NCBI GenBank assembly: GCA_945861755.1
Contig: CAMAVQ010000019.1
Coordinates: forward strand, 1 to 39,377
Length of the DNA: 39,377 nucleotides
Origin: Gemmatimonas phototrophica
GTDB taxonomy: Bacteria; Latescibacterota; UBA2968; UBA8231
Direction of reading: 5' to 3'
The notes beneath the pieces are model-generated. The model saw only the letters and a program-made list of their open reading frames with translations, was not told where the DNA came from and did not search any database. The translations under genes were made by a program, and so were the position numbers. Below, in pieces: positions 1 to 14,492 of the stretch. Numbering within the stretch: the stretch's first letter is position 1; every line of letters starts with the position of its first letter.

Positions 1-219
1 CTCGGTCTCGTACTCGGCGTGGTGGACATTGATGGTTACCCCACGGGACTTCTCTTCGGGGGCGGTATCAATTTCGTCCACCGACTTGGCCTTGGCCAGT
101 CCCTTGCTCGCCATGCGGTTGAGGATGGCGGCGGTGAGGGTGGTCTTGCCGTGGTCCACGTGACCGATAGTACCGATGTTAAGGTGGGGCTTATTGCGTA
201 GAAACTTCTCCTTGGCCAT
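1..219 (-). CDS. tuf: Elongation factor Tu, N-terminal part (cut by window edge)
   Basis: Only the first 73 codons are present; the gene runs off the left edge. The ATG at 219 opens a reading frame beginning [20 protein letters not shown], the usual EF-Tu N-terminus. The P-loop GHVDHGKT follows, then the switch I region ([12 protein letters not shown]). EF-Tu is the GTPase that delivers aminoacyl-tRNA to the ribosome. It is the last gene visible in the rpsL-rpsG-fusA-tuf string, 23 bases after the fusA stop, with an AGAGGAAGAG purine tract just upstream as ribosome binding site. No second tuf copy is visible between the tRNA genes and secE, a place where many bacteria keep one. Confidence 0.97.
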   Translation of the reverse strand, partial: MAKEKFLRNKPHLNIGTIGHVDHGKTTLTAAILNRMASKGLAKAKSVDEIDTAPEEKSRGVTINVHHAEYETE

Positions 220-242
220 ATCTCTTCCTCTCTTTTCCTTAT

Positions 243-2342
243 CTATCTTCTCTTAGTGTCTTGTCCCTGGGCTTTGGCAACAATTTCCTCGGTGATCTGC
301 TTGGGAACCTCGCGGTATTTGGAGAACTGCAAGGTGAACACCGCCCGCCCCTGAGTCAGGGAGCGCAAGCGAGTGGCATAGCCGAAGGTCTCACTCAGCG
401 GAATCAAGGCGCTGATCACCTGGGCATCAGAACGGGTATTGATGCCCGCAATCTCGCCGCGGTGGGAGTTAAGGTCGCCGATCACATCGCCCAGGTACTG
501 CTCGGGAACCACCACTTCCAATTCCATGATCGGTTCCATCAGGAAGGGTTTAGCCTTCTGCGCCCCGTCCTTGAAGGCCATGGAACCAGCCACCTTGAAG
601 GCCATTTCCGAAGAGTCGACATCGTGGTAAGAGCCGTCGATCAGGCTGACCTTGACATCCTCGATGGGATAGCCGGCCACCGGCCCGTTGAGCATCGCCT
701 CCTGAATGCCCTGGCGCGCGGGGTTGATGTATTCCTTGGGAATAGAGCCGCCGACGAGCTTCGACTCGAAGACCAGCCCTGTTCCCGGTTCACCCGGCTC
801 CACCTCGATCTCCACATGCCCGTACTGGCCTCGCCCACCCGATTGACGCACGAAACGCCCAGTAGCCTGTACCTTGTTGCGCAAACCTTCTTTGTAGGCC
901 ACTTGGGGCCGGCCGACATTGGCTTCAACCTTGAATTCGCGAAACAAGCGATCGATGAGAATCTCGAGGTGCAACTCGCCCATGCCCGACATCACCGTCT
1001 GGCCAGTCTCAGCATCGGCCTTGACCAGAAAGGTCGGGTCTTCTTCGCTGAGCTTGGCTAGGCCGATGTGGAGTTGCTCCTGGTCGGCGCGGGTCTTGGG
1101 CTCGATAGCCACATGCACCACCGGCTTGGCGAACTCAATCCGCTCGAGGATAACAGGAGCCTTCTCATCGCAGAGCGTATCGCCGGTAGTGGTACTCTTG
1201 AGACCGACCACGGCAACGATGTCGCCTGCCCAGACTTCTTTGCGCTCAGTGCGGTTGTTGGCGTGCATCTCCAGCAACCGGGAGATTCGCTCGCGCTTGC
1301 CTGAGGTGGAGTTGTATACATAGGAACCAGCTTGGAGTTGTCCGGAGTAGACCCGCACGAAGGTTAGGCGGCCCACAAAGGGATCGGTCATAACCTTGAA
1401 CGCCAGGCCGGAAAAAGGCTCGTTGTCGTCGGGCCGGCGCACGACTTTTTCTTCTGAATTGGGCAGAACTCCCTCGACCTCGCCGACGTCCAGCGGTGAG
1501 GGCAGAAAGTCGATTACCGCGTCGAGCAGCTGTTGGACCCCTTTGTGGCGGAAAGCACTGCCGCAGGTAACCGGCATCGCCTTCATGGCGACCGTTGCCC
1601 GGCGCAGGGCAGTGCGGACCTCGACCGGGCTGATTTCCTTGCCCCCGAGGAATTTTTCGAGCAGACCGTCGTCGAAATCGGCGACCGCCTCAAGCATCTT
1701 CTCTCGGTAGTGAAGGGCATTTTCCAGCAGGTCGGCCGGGATATCCGTCTCGAAGTACTTGGACCCCTGCGAGCCATCTTCGTAGGTGATGGCCTTCATG
1801 GTGATGAGGTCAATGATCCCGGTGAAGGTTTCGCCGGTGCCCATCGGCAGATGGACGGGAACAAAATTGCTGCCCACCAGGCGCTCGCTGAGCATGGCCA
1901 AAACCCGGTAAAAATCAGCCCCGTTGCGGTCCATCTTATTGACAAAGGCAATACGCGGTACATGGTAGCGGTTGGCCTGGCGCCAGACCGTCTCTGATTG
2001 GGGTTCAACCCCGCCCACTGCACAAAAAACCCCGATGGCACCGTCGAGCACCCGCAGGGAACGTTCCACCTCAGCGGTAAAGTCGACGTGTCCCGGAGTG
2101 TCGATGATGTTGATCCGGTGGTCGCGCCATTGGCAGGCCGTGGCAGCCGAGGTGATGGTAATGCCCCGCTCGCGTTCCTGCTCCATCCAGTCCATGGTGG
2201 TGTTGCCTTCGTGCACCTCGCCCATCCGATGCACACGCCCGGTGTAGAACAGGATGCGCTCGGTGGTAGTGGTCTTGCCGGCGTCGATGTGTGCGGCAAT
2301 GCCTATGTTACGGGTGACACTGAGATCGTATTCGCGCGCCAT
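243..2342 (-). CDS. fusA: Elongation factor G
   Basis: This 699-residue protein has normal EF-G length. It is the translocation GTPase of the ribosome. G1 is AHIDAGKT at residues 17-24, followed by the GITITSAAT switch I, the DTPGHVDF G3 motif and the NKMD G4 motif. The rest covers the usual domains II to V. The start is the ATG at 2342, giving [20 protein letters not shown]. The gene lies 6 bases after the rpsG stop and 23 bases before tuf, so it is surely co-transcribed with the str-type genes. The stop codon is TAG, which shows that TAG terminates translation in this genome. No irregularity was seen. Confidence 0.98.
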   Translation of the reverse strand: MAREYDLSVTRNIGIAAHIDAGKTTTTERILFYTGRVHRMGEVHEGNTTMDWMEQERERGITITSAATACQWRDHRINIIDTPGHVDFTAEVERSLRVLDGAIGVFCAVGGVEPQSETVWRQANRYHVPRIAFVNKMDRNGADFYRVLAMLSERLVGSNFVPVHLPMGTGETFTGIIDLITMKAITYEDGSQGSKYFETDIPADLLENALHYREKMLEAVADFDDGLLEKFLGGKEISPVEVRTALRRATVAMKAMPVTCGSAFRHKGVQQLLDAVIDFLPSPLDVGEVEGVLPNSEEKVVRRPDDNEPFSGLAFKVMTDPFVGRLTFVRVYSGQLQAGSYVYNSTSGKRERISRLLEMHANNRTERKEVWAGDIVAVVGLKSTTTGDTLCDEKAPVILERIEFAKPVVHVAIEPKTRADQEQLHIGLAKLSEEDPTFLVKADAETGQTVMSGMGELHLEILIDRLFREFKVEANVGRPQVAYKEGLRNKVQATGRFVRQSGGRGQYGHVEIEVEPGEPGTGLVFESKLVGGSIPKEYINPARQGIQEAMLNGPVAGYPIEDVKVSLIDGSYHDVDSSEMAFKVAGSMAFKDGAQKAKPFLMEPIMELEVVVPEQYLGDVIGDLNSHRGEIAGINTRSDAQVISALIPLSETFGYATRLRSLTQGRAVFTLQFSKYREVPKQITEEIVAKAQGQDTKRR

Positions 2343-2348
2343 TTTATT

Positions 2349-2819
2349 TTAGAACCGATAATGGGCAAAAGCCTTGTTCGCTTCGGCCATACGGTGAACA
2401 TCGTCGCGCTGGCGAATAGCCCCTCCTTCGCCCTTGGAAGCGGCGATCAACTCATTGCCCAACCGCTCCGCCATGGTCCGCTCGGAGCGCTCGCTCGCAT
2501 ACCGGATGAGCCATTTGATGGCGCGGGAGGTACGCTCCTCGGGGCGAACTTCCTGGGGCACCTGGTAGGTAGCACCGCCCACGCGCCGGGAACGCACCAT
2601 GACCATGGGTTTGACCTTCTCCACCGCCACCTGGAAGACCTCAATTCCCGGTTGGCCGGTACGCTCACTGATCAGGTCTACCGCGTGGTAGAAGATGTGC
2701 TCGGCCACACTTTTCTTGCCCTGCTTCATGAGACAATTCATGAAACGGGAGGCCAGCACATTGTTGAATTTCGGATCCGGTAGGATCTGCCTTTTGGTAA
2801 TTCGTCTGCGGCGCGACAT
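2349..2819 (-). CDS. rpsG: 30S ribosomal protein S7
   Basis: The protein has 156 residues, standard for bacterial S7, and begins MSRRRRITKRQILPDPKFNN. S7 nucleates assembly of the 3' domain of 16S rRNA in the 30S head and contacts the E-site tRNA. The conserved stretches around the RFMNCLMKQGKK helix and the VMVRSRRVGGATYQVP beta hairpin are intact. It sits 21 bases after rpsL and 6 bases before fusA in the classic str order. In other bacteria S7 represses its own operon by binding the rpsL-rpsG spacer; the spacer here is only 21 bases, too short to hold the long E. coli-type site. Confidence 0.98.
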   Translation of the reverse strand: MSRRRRITKRQILPDPKFNNVLASRFMNCLMKQGKKSVAEHIFYHAVDLISERTGQPGIEVFQVAVEKVKPMVMVRSRRVGGATYQVPQEVRPEERTSRAIKWLIRYASERSERTMAERLGNELIAASKGEGGAIRQRDDVHRMAEANKAFAHYRF

Positions 2820-2840
2820 CTATTCAGTCATTCCCCTATG

Positions 2841-3230
2841 CTATTTTTTCTTGGCTTTCTTGTCGGGACTTCTGGCACCGTACTTAGAACGACCCTGCCG
2901 GCGCTCGGCCACTCCACTGGTGTCGAGCACACCGCGAATGATATGGTAGCGGACCCCTGGGCAGTCCTTGACGCGTCCACCGCGCACCAGGACAATCGAG
3001 TGCTCCTGCAGGTTGTTGCCTTCTCCTGGGATATACGCTGTGACCTCTTGGCCGGTGGTCAGGCGCACCCGGGCCATCTTGCGCAGGGCGGAGTTGGGCT
3101 TCTTTGGGGTGGTAGTGAAGACCCTGGTGCACACCCCGCGGCGCTGGGGGCATCCCTGAAGCGCCGGCGCGTCGGTCTTATTTTTGAACTGGACGCGCCC
3201 TTTTCGGACCAACTGGCTGATCGTTGGCAA
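2841..3230 (-). CDS. rpsL: 30S ribosomal protein S12 (TTG start)
   Basis: This 129-residue S12 is the decoding-centre protein of the 30S subunit. The conserved N-terminus [12 protein letters not shown] begins exactly at a TTG codon at 3228-3230. An AGGAG sits 10 bases upstream and there is no in-frame ATG nearby, so the TTG start is well supported. The decoding loop [12 protein letters not shown] is intact, including the lysines linked to streptomycin response. Two departures from common sequences are seen. [10 protein letters not shown] has Asn where His is usual, and [11 protein letters not shown] has Cys where Leu is usual, next to the Asp that RimO modifies in some bacteria. The 78-base spacer after rpoC is AT-rich and may hold an internal promoter, but none is clear. 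Confidence 0.97.
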   Translation of the reverse strand: MPTISQLVRKGRVQFKNKTDAPALQGCPQRRGVCTRVFTTTPKKPNSALRKMARVRLTTGQEVTAYIPGEGNNLQEHSIVLVRGGRVKDCPGVRYHIIRGVLDTSGVAERRQGRSKYGARSPDKKAKKK

Positions 3231-3308
3231 GAATCGGTTTCTCCTGGCTCAGAGTTTTCAGGCCAAAGTAATGGTAAACTTAGAATATAAGTAAGAATTT
3301 CCCGTTCG

Positions 3309-6300
3309 TCAATACCCTTCACCCACGGAACTTATCTCCGCCGTCAACTCTTCTCCATCTCCGTTGACGCTGGCCACTCCATTGCCCTCTTCGGCATACG
3401 AAACCCCCCGGTAGAGAGTGGATCCGGTGCCCGCCGGGATGAGGCGGCCGATGATGACGTTTTCCTTGAGGCCTCGCAGGTAGTCGATCTTGCCCTGGAC
3501 TGCCGCCTCGGTGAGCACCCTGGTGGTTTCCTGGAAGGAGGCCGCCGAGATGAAGCTGTCGGTGCGCAGAGAGGCGCGGGTGATGCCCAGGAGAATGGAC
3601 TGGCAGGTCGCCGGATCCCCCCCCTCGCTGATAACCTTTTCGTTTTCCCGGTTGAAGCGGATCTTGTCCACTTCCTCGGCTTCAAGGAAGTTGGTGTCGC
3701 CCGGATCCATCACCTTGACCTTCTGTAGCATCTGGCGCACGATAACCTCGACGTGTTTGTCGTTGATCGCCACCGCCTGTAGCCGGTACACGTCCTGGAT
3801 CTCATTGACCAAGTATTCCTCGACCTTGTGGATGCCCTGGACCCGAAGAATGTCGCGAGGATCCACGGCACCCTCAGAGAGGCGCTCACCGGCCACCACA
3901 TGGTCCCCCTCGTGCACCCGCAGGTGCTTGCCGTAGGGTACCAGATACTTTCGCTCCTCACCGTCGACCGAGGTCACCGTGAGTTCGCGGTTGCCGCGGA
4001 CCAGACCGCCAAAATGCACGGCCCCGTCGATTTCGGAAATCACTGCCGGCTCCTTGGGCCGCCGCGCCTCAAAAAGCTCGGCCACCCGGGGTAAACCGCC
4101 GGTGATGTCGCGGGTCTTGGTGCGCTCGCGAGGGATCTTGACCAGAATCTGGCCGGGCTGGAGGCGGGCACCGTCGGCGACCAGCAGGCGTGCCCCCACT
4201 GGGATGATGTAGACGCGCCGCCCGCGATCCTGGCTGGTCACCTCTAGCTGGGGGCTGAGTGACCGGTCACGCTGCTCGACGATGACCCGGGCGCTCATAC
4301 CCGTGGTCTCGACGATCTCCTCGCGCATCGTCACCCCGTCAAGGATATCGGTGAACTTCACCGTTCCGGCACGGTCGCTGATGATCACGTTATTGTAGGG
4401 GTCCCACTCGTAGAGCACCTGCTTGGGATCGACCGAGTCACCGTCCTTGACCTTGAGATTGGCGCCATAGGGCACGTTGATATGACCTCTGACCCGGTTC
4501 TGCTCGTCCAACAGATTGATGCCGCCATTGCGCACCGTGACCACCGGACCGAGTTCGGGGTTCTCGACGGTCAGGATATTGACGAACTGGATGCGCCCCT
4601 GCCGGACAGCAGTGATCTGAGACTGCTCAGCAATACGACTGGCCGTCCCGCCGATGTGGAAGGTGCGCAAGGTCAACTGGGTGCCTGGCTCGCCGATGCT
4701 CTGGGCGGCGATCACTCCCACCGCTTCGCCAATGTTGACGATCCTGCCGCTGGCCAGGTTGCGCCCGTAGCAACTGGCGCACACCCCTCGGTCGGACTCG
4801 CAGGTGAGTACCGAGCGGATGCTGACCGTTTCGATGCCCGAATTGGCGATGCGTTTGGCGTCTTCCTCTTCGAGTAGCGCCCCAGCTTCCCCCACCACCA
4901 CCCCGTCGGCATCGTAGGCATCCTCGAGTAACACCCTGCCGACGATGCGGTCGGCCAAGGGCTCGACGATCTCCTCGCCGTCCTTGAGGGCCCCGACCAC
5001 GATGCCCTGCCCGGTGCCACAGTCGGGTTCACTGATCACCACATCCTGGGCCACGTCGACCATGCGTCGGGTCAGGTAGCCGGCCTCGGCGGTCTTCAAC
5101 GCCGTGTCGGCCAATCCCTTGCGCGCCCCGTGAGTGGAGATGAAGTACTCCAATACCGTAAGCCCCACCTTGAAGGAAGCGATGATCGGGGTCTCGATGA
5201 TCTCGCCCACCGCACCAGTCAGCTTCTTCTGGGGCTTGTTCATCAGGCCGCGCATGCCACCCAGCTGCTTGATCTGATCCTCGCTGCCGCGGGCCCCCGA
5301 ATCCTTCATGATGTAGATCGAGTTGAAACCGTCCTCGTCGTTCTCCAGTGCCTTCTGCACTGCCCGGGACACCAAAGACGTGGTGTGGGTCCAGATGTCG
5401 ATGATCTTGTTGTAGCGCTCGCCGTCGGTGATGACTCCGTTGGTGTACTGGTCGCGAACCTTCTCCACCTCCTTGAGCGCTGCCTGGATGTGGGTGTCCT
5501 TCTCCTTGGGCACCACCACGTCATCGACGGAGATGGAGATGCCCGCCATCGTCGCATGGTGGTAACCCAGCTTCTTGAGTTGGTCGACAAATTCGGTGGT
5601 GCGGCGGTTACCCAAATAACGGTGTACGTCGCCAGTGATCCGCTTGATGTCGCGCTTGTCGATATTTTGGTTGATGAAGCCCAATTCCTCGGGCAGCACC
5701 TCATTGAAGATGAGGCGCCCGACGGTGGTATCGACTATCTCCCCCTTGATGCGCACCTTGATTGGCTGGTGCAGGGTGATACGCTCTGATTCGTAGGCCG
5801 CCTGTGCCTCCAGGCGGTTGGCGAAACGTCGCTCCTGTTTGTCGGCATCCCCGAACTTCACCTTGGTCAGATAGTAGCTGCCCAGCACGATGTCCTGCGG
5901 GTTGTCCATCACCACCGGCTCACCGTCCGCCGGTTTCAACAGATTTTGGGTCGACAGCATCAGCAGCCGCGCCTCGATCTGGGCTTCGAAGGAGAGCGGC
6001 ACGTGCACAGCCATTTGGTCGCCATCGAAGTCGGCATTAAAAGCCGCGCAGACCAGCGGGTGCAGGCGAATGGCCTTGCCTTCGACCAGGATCGGCTGGA
6101 AAGCCTGAATGCCCAGGCGGTGGAGCGTAGGCGCTCGGTTGAGCATCACACAGTGATCCTGAATGATCTCTTCTAGGATGTCCCACACCTCAGGGCGCTC
6201 GCGCTCGACCAGTTTCTTGGCACTTTTGACGGTCTGCACCAGGCCTTTCTCTTCAAGCTTCCGGATGACGAAGGGCTTGAACAACTCCAGAGCCATGCTC

Positions 6301-7394
6301 TTGGGCAGGCCGCACTGGTGCAATTTCAGATCGGGCCCAACCACGATCACCGAACGGCCCGAGTAATCGACTCGTTTACCCAATAGATTCTGGCGGAAGC
6401 GCCCCTGTTTGCCCTTGAGCAAGTGGCTGAGGGACTTGAGGGAGCGGTTGCCATCGCCACGCACCGCGCGCGAACGCCGGCCATTGTCGAAGAGCGCGTC
6501 CACAGCCTCCTGCAACATGCGCTTCTCGTTGCGCAGGATAACTTCGGGGGCCTTGATGCTGATCAATTTCTTGAGGCGGTTATTGCGGTTGATGACCCGC
6601 CGGTAAAGATCGTTGAGGTCCGAGGTAGCAAAACGCCCGCCCTCCAGCGGCACCAGGGGCCGCAAATCGGGGGGGATAACCGGGATAACGGCGAGGATCA
6701 TCCACTCGGGGCGGTTCTCGGACTGGCGGAAAGCCTCCACCACCTTCAGGCGCTTGAGGGCCTCCTGCTTGCGCTGAATGGAGGTCTCCATGCGCACCCG
6801 GGCGCGTAATTCGGCGGAAATTTCCTCGATGTCGATCTGCGAAAGCAGATCCCTGATCGCCGGCGCCCCCATTCCCACCGTCAACTCGATTCCCTGGCCG
6901 CGCAATTCGGCCAGTTCTTCCTCGGTGATAATGGCCAGCTTTTCAACCGGCGCATTCTTGGGATCGATGACCACGTAGGACTCGTAGTAGAGAATACGCT
7001 CAAGGTTGCGCATCGAGATGTCCAGCAGGGCACCGATTCGCGATGGCAGCGACTTGAAATACCAGATGTGCGAGACCGCGACCGCCAGTTCGATATGCCC
7101 CAGGCGCTCCCGCCGCACCTTGGCCTGGGTTACCTCCACCCCGCAGCGATCGCAGACCACCCCGCGGTAGCGGATACCCTTGTACTTGCCGCAGTGACAG
7201 TTCCAATCCTTCACCGGCCCAAAGGTCTTTTCGCAGAACAGCCCGTCCCTTTCGGGCTTGAAGGAACGGTAGTTGATGGTCTCTGGCTTGGTGACCTCGC
7301 CATTGGACCACGAGCGGATGGTGTCGGGTGACGCAAGTTGGATGCGAATCGAATCGAAATCAGTAGGTTTACGCGAAATATTTGCCTTGATCAC
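3309..7394 (-). CDS. rpoC: DNA-directed RNA polymerase subunit beta' (GTG start)
   Basis: The 1361-residue beta' subunit forms the catalytic cleft of RNA polymerase with RpoB. The N-terminal zinc site uses C66, C68, C81 and C84. The catalytic NADFDGDQM motif starts at residue 453, with Mg-binding Asp at 455, 457 and 459. The second zinc site is in the [11 protein letters not shown] stretch, and the bridge-helix and trigger-loop regions follow. The start is GTG at 7394, giving [20 protein letters not shown], with an AGGGGG purine tract 6 bases upstream. The N-terminal text ([16 protein letters not shown]) resembles FCB-group and related phyla more than Proteobacteria. It follows rpoB by 41 bases. 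Confidence 0.98.
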   Translation of the reverse strand: MIKANISRKPTDFDSIRIQLASPDTIRSWSNGEVTKPETINYRSFKPERDGLFCEKTFGPVKDWNCHCGKYKGIRYRGVVCDRCGVEVTQAKVRRERLGHIELAVAVSHIWYFKSLPSRIGALLDISMRNLERILYYESYVVIDPKNAPVEKLAIITEEELAELRGQGIELTVGMGAPAIRDLLSQIDIEEISAELRARVRMETSIQRKQEALKRLKVVEAFRQSENRPEWMILAVIPVIPPDLRPLVPLEGGRFATSDLNDLYRRVINRNNRLKKLISIKAPEVILRNEKRMLQEAVDALFDNGRRSRAVRGDGNRSLKSLSHLLKGKQGRFRQNLLGKRVDYSGRSVIVVGPDLKLHQCGLPKSMALELFKPFVIRKLEEKGLVQTVKSAKKLVERERPEVWDILEEIIQDHCVMLNRAPTLHRLGIQAFQPILVEGKAIRLHPLVCAAFNADFDGDQMAVHVPLSFEAQIEARLLMLSTQNLLKPADGEPVVMDNPQDIVLGSYYLTKVKFGDADKQERRFANRLEAQAAYESERITLHQPIKVRIKGEIVDTTVGRLIFNEVLPEELGFINQNIDKRDIKRITGDVHRYLGNRRTTEFVDQLKKLGYHHATMAGISISVDDVVVPKEKDTHIQAALKEVEKVRDQYTNGVITDGERYNKIIDIWTHTTSLVSRAVQKALENDEDGFNSIYIMKDSGARGSEDQIKQLGGMRGLMNKPQKKLTGAVGEIIETPIIASFKVGLTVLEYFISTHGARKGLADTALKTAEAGYLTRRMVDVAQDVVISEPDCGTGQGIVVGALKDGEEIVEPLADRIVGRVLLEDAYDADGVVVGEAGALLEEEDAKRIANSGIETVSIRSVLTCESDRGVCASCYGRNLASGRIVNIGEAVGVIAAQSIGEPGTQLTLRTFHIGGTASRIAEQSQITAVRQGRIQFVNILTVENPELGPVVTVRNGGINLLDEQNRVRGHINVPYGANLKVKDGDSVDPKQVLYEWDPYNNVIISDRAGTVKFTDILDGVTMREEIVETTGMSARVIVEQRDRSLSPQLEVTSQDRGRRVYIIPVGARLLVADGARLQPGQILVKIPRERTKTRDITGGLPRVAELFEARRPKEPAVISEIDGAVHFGGLVRGNRELTVTSVDGEERKYLVPYGKHLRVHEGDHVVAGERLSEGAVDPRDILRVQGIHKVEEYLVNEIQDVYRLQAVAINDKHVEVIVRQMLQKVKVMDPGDTNFLEAEEVDKIRFNRENEKVISEGGDPATCQSILLGITRASLRTDSFISAASFQETTRVLTEAAVQGKIDYLRGLKENVIIGRLIPAGTGSTLYRGVSYAEEGNGVASVNGDGEELTAEISSVGEGY

Positions 7395-7435
7395 TGCAGA
7401 CCCCCTTTGGCGATGGGCGTAGGTTCGTTCCGAAA

Positions 7436-11224
<3,789 letters not shown>

Positions 11225-11256
11225 GCCCCGGACTCCTTCTTTGCAGGTTTAAGCCA

Positions 11257-11316
11257 AAAGCTCATGGACCTCTGGTAGTCTGCTAAGGGCAGACTACCAG
11301 CCATTCCATGAGCTTT
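11257..11316 (-). promoter_or_regulatory. Two-tier hairpin in the rplL-rpoB spacer
   Basis: The outer arms 11257-11268 and 11305-11316 are a perfect 12-bp inverted repeat (AAAGCTCATGGA). Inside, 11272-11283 pairs with 11289-11300 for another perfect 12 bp, leaving a 5-base loop. A small internal loop (3 and 4 bases) separates the two tiers. There is no U-tract after it on the minus strand, so it is not a simple terminator. In E. coli the same spacer holds a partial attenuator and an RNase III cleavage site. This long imperfect duplex suits RNase III processing or attenuation that sets the ribosomal-protein to polymerase ratio; that role is inferred. Confidence 0.75.
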
Positions 11317-11354
11317 CGAATGGCGCGTACGAGATCGAAAATTGGAGTGACGCC

Positions 11355-11747
11355 TTACTTGATCTCTATGGTGGCGCCGGCCTCGACCATGCGGGCCTGG
11401 ATATCGTCGGCTTCCTGCTTCGAGACCCCTTCCTTGATCGGCTTGGGAGCTTCGTCCACCAAAGCCTTGGCCTCCTTGAGACCCAAACTGGTGATTTCGC
11501 GCACTACCTTGATCACCTGGATCTTCTTTTCGCCGGCGGCGGTCAGGATCACGTCGAAGGTATCCTTTACCGGAGCGGCTTCGGCGGCAGCTGGGGCAGC
11601 CCCCATCATCATCATCGGTGCGGCGGCGGAAACGCCGAACTTAACCTCCAAGGCTTTGACCAGCTCAGCCAGCTCGAGCACGGTGAGGCCGCTAATCGTC
11701 TCAATGATCCCGGCAACCTTGGCGCTGGGAGTCGTTTCTTCGCTCAT
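11355..11747 (-). CDS. rplL: 50S ribosomal protein L7/L12
   Basis: This 130-residue stalk protein recruits translation GTPases to the ribosome. Its N-terminal dimerisation domain is followed by the Ala/Met/Pro-rich hinge ([18 protein letters not shown]). The C-terminal domain contains the conserved [20 protein letters not shown] helix-strand text and ends in IEIK. The length is slightly above the E. coli value of 121. The start is ATG at 11747. It follows rplJ, as is universal, and is followed by a 107-base stretch up to the TTG of rpoB that contains the two-tier hairpin. Confidence 0.97.
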   Translation of the reverse strand: MSEETTPSAKVAGIIETISGLTVLELAELVKALEVKFGVSAAAPMMMMGAAPAAAEAAPVKDTFDVILTAAGEKKIQVIKVVREITSLGLKEAKALVDEAPKPIKEGVSKQEADDIQARMVEAGATIEIK

Positions 11748-11796
11748 TGCTCAAAAACCTCCATAATGAAGTGTAGGATAATTTGTGATCGGTCGA

Positions 11797-12321
11797 TCAA
11801 GCGCTTTCGCCCTGCTTCTTCTCGATAGCGGCGACAACGCCGACGAGGTTGCGCAACAGACCCGATAGGACTCCCGCAAGGCCGTTGAGCGGTCCCTTGA
11901 CCGCCCAGACCACTTGGGTGAGGAGCTGTTCGCGCGAGGGCAGGGACGCGAGGGCTTTGAACTGATCTGCGGAGATGATCTGGCCATCGACCAGGCCGCT
12001 CTTGATGGTGATCTTGCCGCCGACGTCGATGAATTTCTGTAAGATCTTTGCCGGTTCTACTGGATCGTCTTTGGCAAAGGCGATAGCGGTGGGACCGGCA
12101 AAGTACGGATCCAGCCCGGCGATACCAGCCTCCTGAGCCGCACGTTTGGCCAGGCGGTTCTTGACCACCTCGTATTCGACCGATGCCTTGCGCAGCTGGC
12201 TGCGCAAATTGGTGACCGAAGCGACATCGAGGCCGGTGAAATCCGCCAGGAAGATGGCTTTGGATCCCGCCATCTTTTGGGTCAGCTCGTGTACCTTTGT
12301 TATCTTTTCTGCGGTGGCCAT
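11797..12321 (-). CDS. rplJ: 50S ribosomal protein L10
   Basis: This 174-residue protein forms the base of the L7/L12 stalk on 23S rRNA. It begins MATAEKITKVHELTQKMAGS and contains the conserved YEVVKNRLAKRAAQEAG segment. The FAGPTAIAFAKDDPVEPAK segment follows. The C-terminal alpha-helix that carries L7/L12 dimers ends in KKQGESA. The start is ATG at 12321. L10 with L12 usually represses this operon through a leader ahead of rplJ. The rplA-rplJ spacer here is only 44 bases, so any such leader must be short or overlap rplA. Confidence 0.97.
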   Translation of the reverse strand: MATAEKITKVHELTQKMAGSKAIFLADFTGLDVASVTNLRSQLRKASVEYEVVKNRLAKRAAQEAGIAGLDPYFAGPTAIAFAKDDPVEPAKILQKFIDVGGKITIKSGLVDGQIISADQFKALASLPSREQLLTQVVWAVKGPLNGLAGVLSGLLRNLVGVVAAIEKKQGESA

Positions 12322-12365
12322 TTTCGCGATATCCTCTGTTCTGAACTCATTCCAAAGTCAGACGC

Positions 12366-13064
12366 TCAGCTGACCAGCGCCGGATCGATACGCACCCCTG
12401 GCCCCATGGTCGAAGAGAGGACCAACTTGCGGATGTAGTGACCCTTGGCGGCGGCCGGCTTGGCCCGCATGATCGCCTCGGTAAAGGCCTTGGCGTTTTC
12501 GATGATGGATTCTTCGCTGAAGGAGAGTTTACCGATAGGCGCCTGGGCATTGTTCCCCGACTTGGCATCAGCGCGGAATTCGATGCGCCCGGCCTTGGCC
12601 TCACTCACTGCCCGACCGACATCGCGAGTAACCGTGCCGGTTTTGGGGTTTGGCATCAGCCCGCGGGGTCCAAGAATGCGTCCGAGTTTACCCACCTGCC
12701 CCATCATGTCCGGGGAGGCGACGACCATGTCGAAACTCAGCCAGCCTTTTTGAATTTTATCGACTAGATCGGCACCGCCCACCTCATCAGCACCGGCATC
12801 CTGGGCCTCTTTGACGAGTTCGCCCTGGGTGATGACCACGATCCGCACCGTCTTACCAGTGCCGTGGGGCAGCATCACCGTTCCGCGCAAGGCCTGATCG
12901 GCCTGGCGCCCGTCGATGCCCAGGTGAAAAGACAACTCGACAGTTTCGTCGAAATTGCGCTTGGGGGCGTCCTTCAACAGTTTGACCGCTCCTTCCCACG
13001 AGTAGAACTTGCGGCTATCGATGGGTTCTGCGGCTTGCTTGTATTTTTTTCCTCTGATGGCCAT
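12366..13064 (-). CDS. rplA: 50S ribosomal protein L1
   Basis: The 232-residue L1 has the family's typical length and builds the mobile L1 stalk of the 50S subunit at the E site. It begins [20 protein letters not shown]. The conserved core segments [40 protein letters not shown] and [20 protein letters not shown] (each split here across the standard two domains) are intact. The start is the ATG at 13064, 22 bases after the rplK stop. In many bacteria L1 represses rplK-rplA translation by binding the mRNA near rplK. Confidence 0.97.
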   Translation of the reverse strand: MAIRGKKYKQAAEPIDSRKFYSWEGAVKLLKDAPKRNFDETVELSFHLGIDGRQADQALRGTVMLPHGTGKTVRIVVITQGELVKEAQDAGADEVGGADLVDKIQKGWLSFDMVVASPDMMGQVGKLGRILGPRGLMPNPKTGTVTRDVGRAVSEAKAGRIEFRADAKSGNNAQAPIGKLSFSEESIIENAKAFTEAIMRAKPAAAKGHYIRKLVLSSTMGPGVRIDPALVS

Positions 13065-13086
13065 TGCGTTTCTCCCTGACGGCCTC

Positions 13087-13512
13087 CTATGCTTCCACTC
13101 TCAGGCCCATGCTCCGGGCCGTACCCGCGACCATTGACATTGCCGCTTCTACGGAAGCTGCATTCAGGTCGGGCATTTTCAATTCTGCAATTTCGCGCAC
13201 CTGCGACTGGGTGACACTGCCCACCTTATCGCGGTTGGGCACACTAGAACCCTTGGAGATGCCTGCTGCTCGCTGCAGGAGGACCGCAGCCGGCGGGGTC
13301 TTAGTGATGAAGGTGAAACTCCGGTCGGCGTAAACGGTGATAACTACCGGAATGATCAGCCCCTTCTGTTCCTGAGTGGCAGCATTGTACGCCTTGCAGA
13401 ACTCCATGATATTGACGCCGTGCTGGCCCAGAGCCGGCCCCACCGGAGGGGTGGGGTTGGCCGCTCCTGCAGGAATCTGAAGCTTGATGCTGGCTACTAC
13501 CTTTTTCGCCAT
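13087..13512 (-). CDS. rplK: 50S ribosomal protein L11
   Basis: The 141-residue L11 has standard length. It binds the GTPase-associated region of 23S rRNA and is needed for the stringent response through RelA. The N-terminal [20 protein letters not shown] segment with the hallmark prolines is present. The C-terminal rRNA-binding text [20 protein letters not shown] follows. The start is ATG at 13512, 19 bases after the nusG stop; the stop is TAG. It is the first ribosomal-protein gene after secE-nusG in the standard order. Confidence 0.97.
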   Translation of the reverse strand: MAKKVVASIKLQIPAGAANPTPPVGPALGQHGVNIMEFCKAYNAATQEQKGLIIPVVITVYADRSFTFITKTPPAAVLLQRAAGISKGSSVPNRDKVGSVTQSQVREIAELKMPDLNAASVEAAMSMVAGTARSMGLRVEA

Positions 13513-13531
13513 ATTATTTCGCTCTTCTCAC

Positions 13532-14080
13532 TCAACCGTTGTTTTTCTCGTCTACCAGGGCCACCTGGAGGACATCCAACTCGACGGGGGTGCCGCGTCC
13601 GAAAATACTTACCATGATCTTTACCCGGCGTTTCTCCGGCAGGACTTCCTGGACAGTGCCAATAAAATCCTTGAAGGCCCCGTCGTTGACCTTCACCTGC
13701 TCACCAACTGTATAGGGAATATCCGCGATCTCAGGGGACTTGCGGCGATCGATATGCCCCAGGATCTGGTCGATTTCCTCAGGAGTCAGAGCCTGCGGTT
13801 TCTTGGCGGGACCGACAAAATTAGTGACCCCAGGAATATTGGTGACCAAGTGCCAGGCATCCTTGGTCATCTCCATCTCGATCAGGACATAGCTAGGCAG
13901 AAACCGCTTTTTGGAAACAGTCTTCTTACCCCCCCGCATCTCCACCACTTCTTCAGTAGGCACTACCACCCGGGAAATGGCACCATGGGCTGCCTCAGAC
14001 TCGATCAAAGACTCGATATAAGTCTTGACCTTGTTCTCGTGTGAAGAGTAGGTGTGCAGAGCGTACCAAAACTTAGCCAT
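13532..14080 (-). CDS. nusG: Transcription termination/antitermination factor NusG
   Basis: NusG binds RNA polymerase and links it to Rho or to ribosomes. The NGN domain starts MAKFWYALHTYSSHENKVKT and contains the FLPSYVLIEMEM and PGVTNFVGPAKKP segments. The C-terminal KOW domain (VNDGAFKDFIGTVQEV) is complete. I chose the ATG at 14080 because family members start exactly there, giving 182 residues. In-frame ATGs at 14089 and 14110 would add 3 or 10 residues of no known match, and the GAGG upstream does not decide clearly among them. It lies between secE and rplK. Confidence 0.96.
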   Translation of the reverse strand: MAKFWYALHTYSSHENKVKTYIESLIESEAAHGAISRVVVPTEEVVEMRGGKKTVSKKRFLPSYVLIEMEMTKDAWHLVTNIPGVTNFVGPAKKPQALTPEEIDQILGHIDRRKSPEIADIPYTVGEQVKVNDGAFKDFIGTVQEVLPEKRRVKIMVSIFGRGTPVELDVLQVALVDEKNNG

Positions 14081-14187
14081 AGACCTCATATTCAGAGAGC
14101 CTGTTGACATCTAGACAAAGAACAAGCGGCGAAGGCGGACACCAAAAACGCCGCTACAGGCCCAATAGTCCAACTGCTCTCTGGAAC

Positions 14188-14373
14188 TCAGAAGAGGAAC
14201 TTGTCCCAGACAAAAGTAATCAACAAATCAAAAACGCCGATGAATACCGCAAAGGCAGCAGAAAACACCAGCACCACACTAGTTGAGTTGATCAACTCTT
14301 CGCGAGTGGGCCAACTGATCTTTGCGAATTCGCTGCGCACGTCTTTAATGAATGTATTAATCTTTTCCCACAT
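14188..14373 (-). CDS. secE: Preprotein translocase subunit SecE
   Basis: This 61-residue SecE is of the short single-span type found outside Gammaproteobacteria. It clamps SecY in the inner-membrane translocon. An amphipathic surface helix carries the family motif KISWPTREELINST near residues 19-32. One transmembrane helix of about 22 residues follows (VVLVFSAAFAVFIGVFDLLI). The start is ATG at 14373; a GTG directly before it at 14376 is possible but adds one residue. A GAGGG lies 10 bases upstream. The 107 bases up to nusG hold a weak 7-bp inverted repeat (14125-14131 with 14149-14155). Confidence 0.95.
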   Translation of the reverse strand: MWEKINTFIKDVRSEFAKISWPTREELINSTSVVLVFSAAFAVFIGVFDLLITFVWDKFLF

Positions 14374-14413
14374 CACCCCATAGCCCTCGGTTTTTCGCTC
14401 ATTCTACAGAAAA

Positions 14414-14489
14414 TGGCAGGCCTGGCAGGACTCGAACCTGCAACCCCCGGTTTTGGAGACCGGTGCTCTACCACTTGAGCTACAGACCT
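14414..14489 (-). tRNA. tRNA-Trp (CCA anticodon)
   Basis: The minus strand folds into a full cloverleaf of 76 bases. The acceptor stem AGGTCTG/CAGGCCT has one G-U pair. The D arm GCTC...GAGC, the anticodon stem CCGGT/ACCGG and the T arm GCAGG-TTCGAGT-CCTGC complete the fold. The anticodon CCA is at 14454-14456. The 3' CCA end is encoded (14414-14416). It lies between rpmG and secE, a common site for tRNA-Trp, and is probably part of the same transcript. Confidence 0.98.
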
Positions 14490-14492
14490 AGC

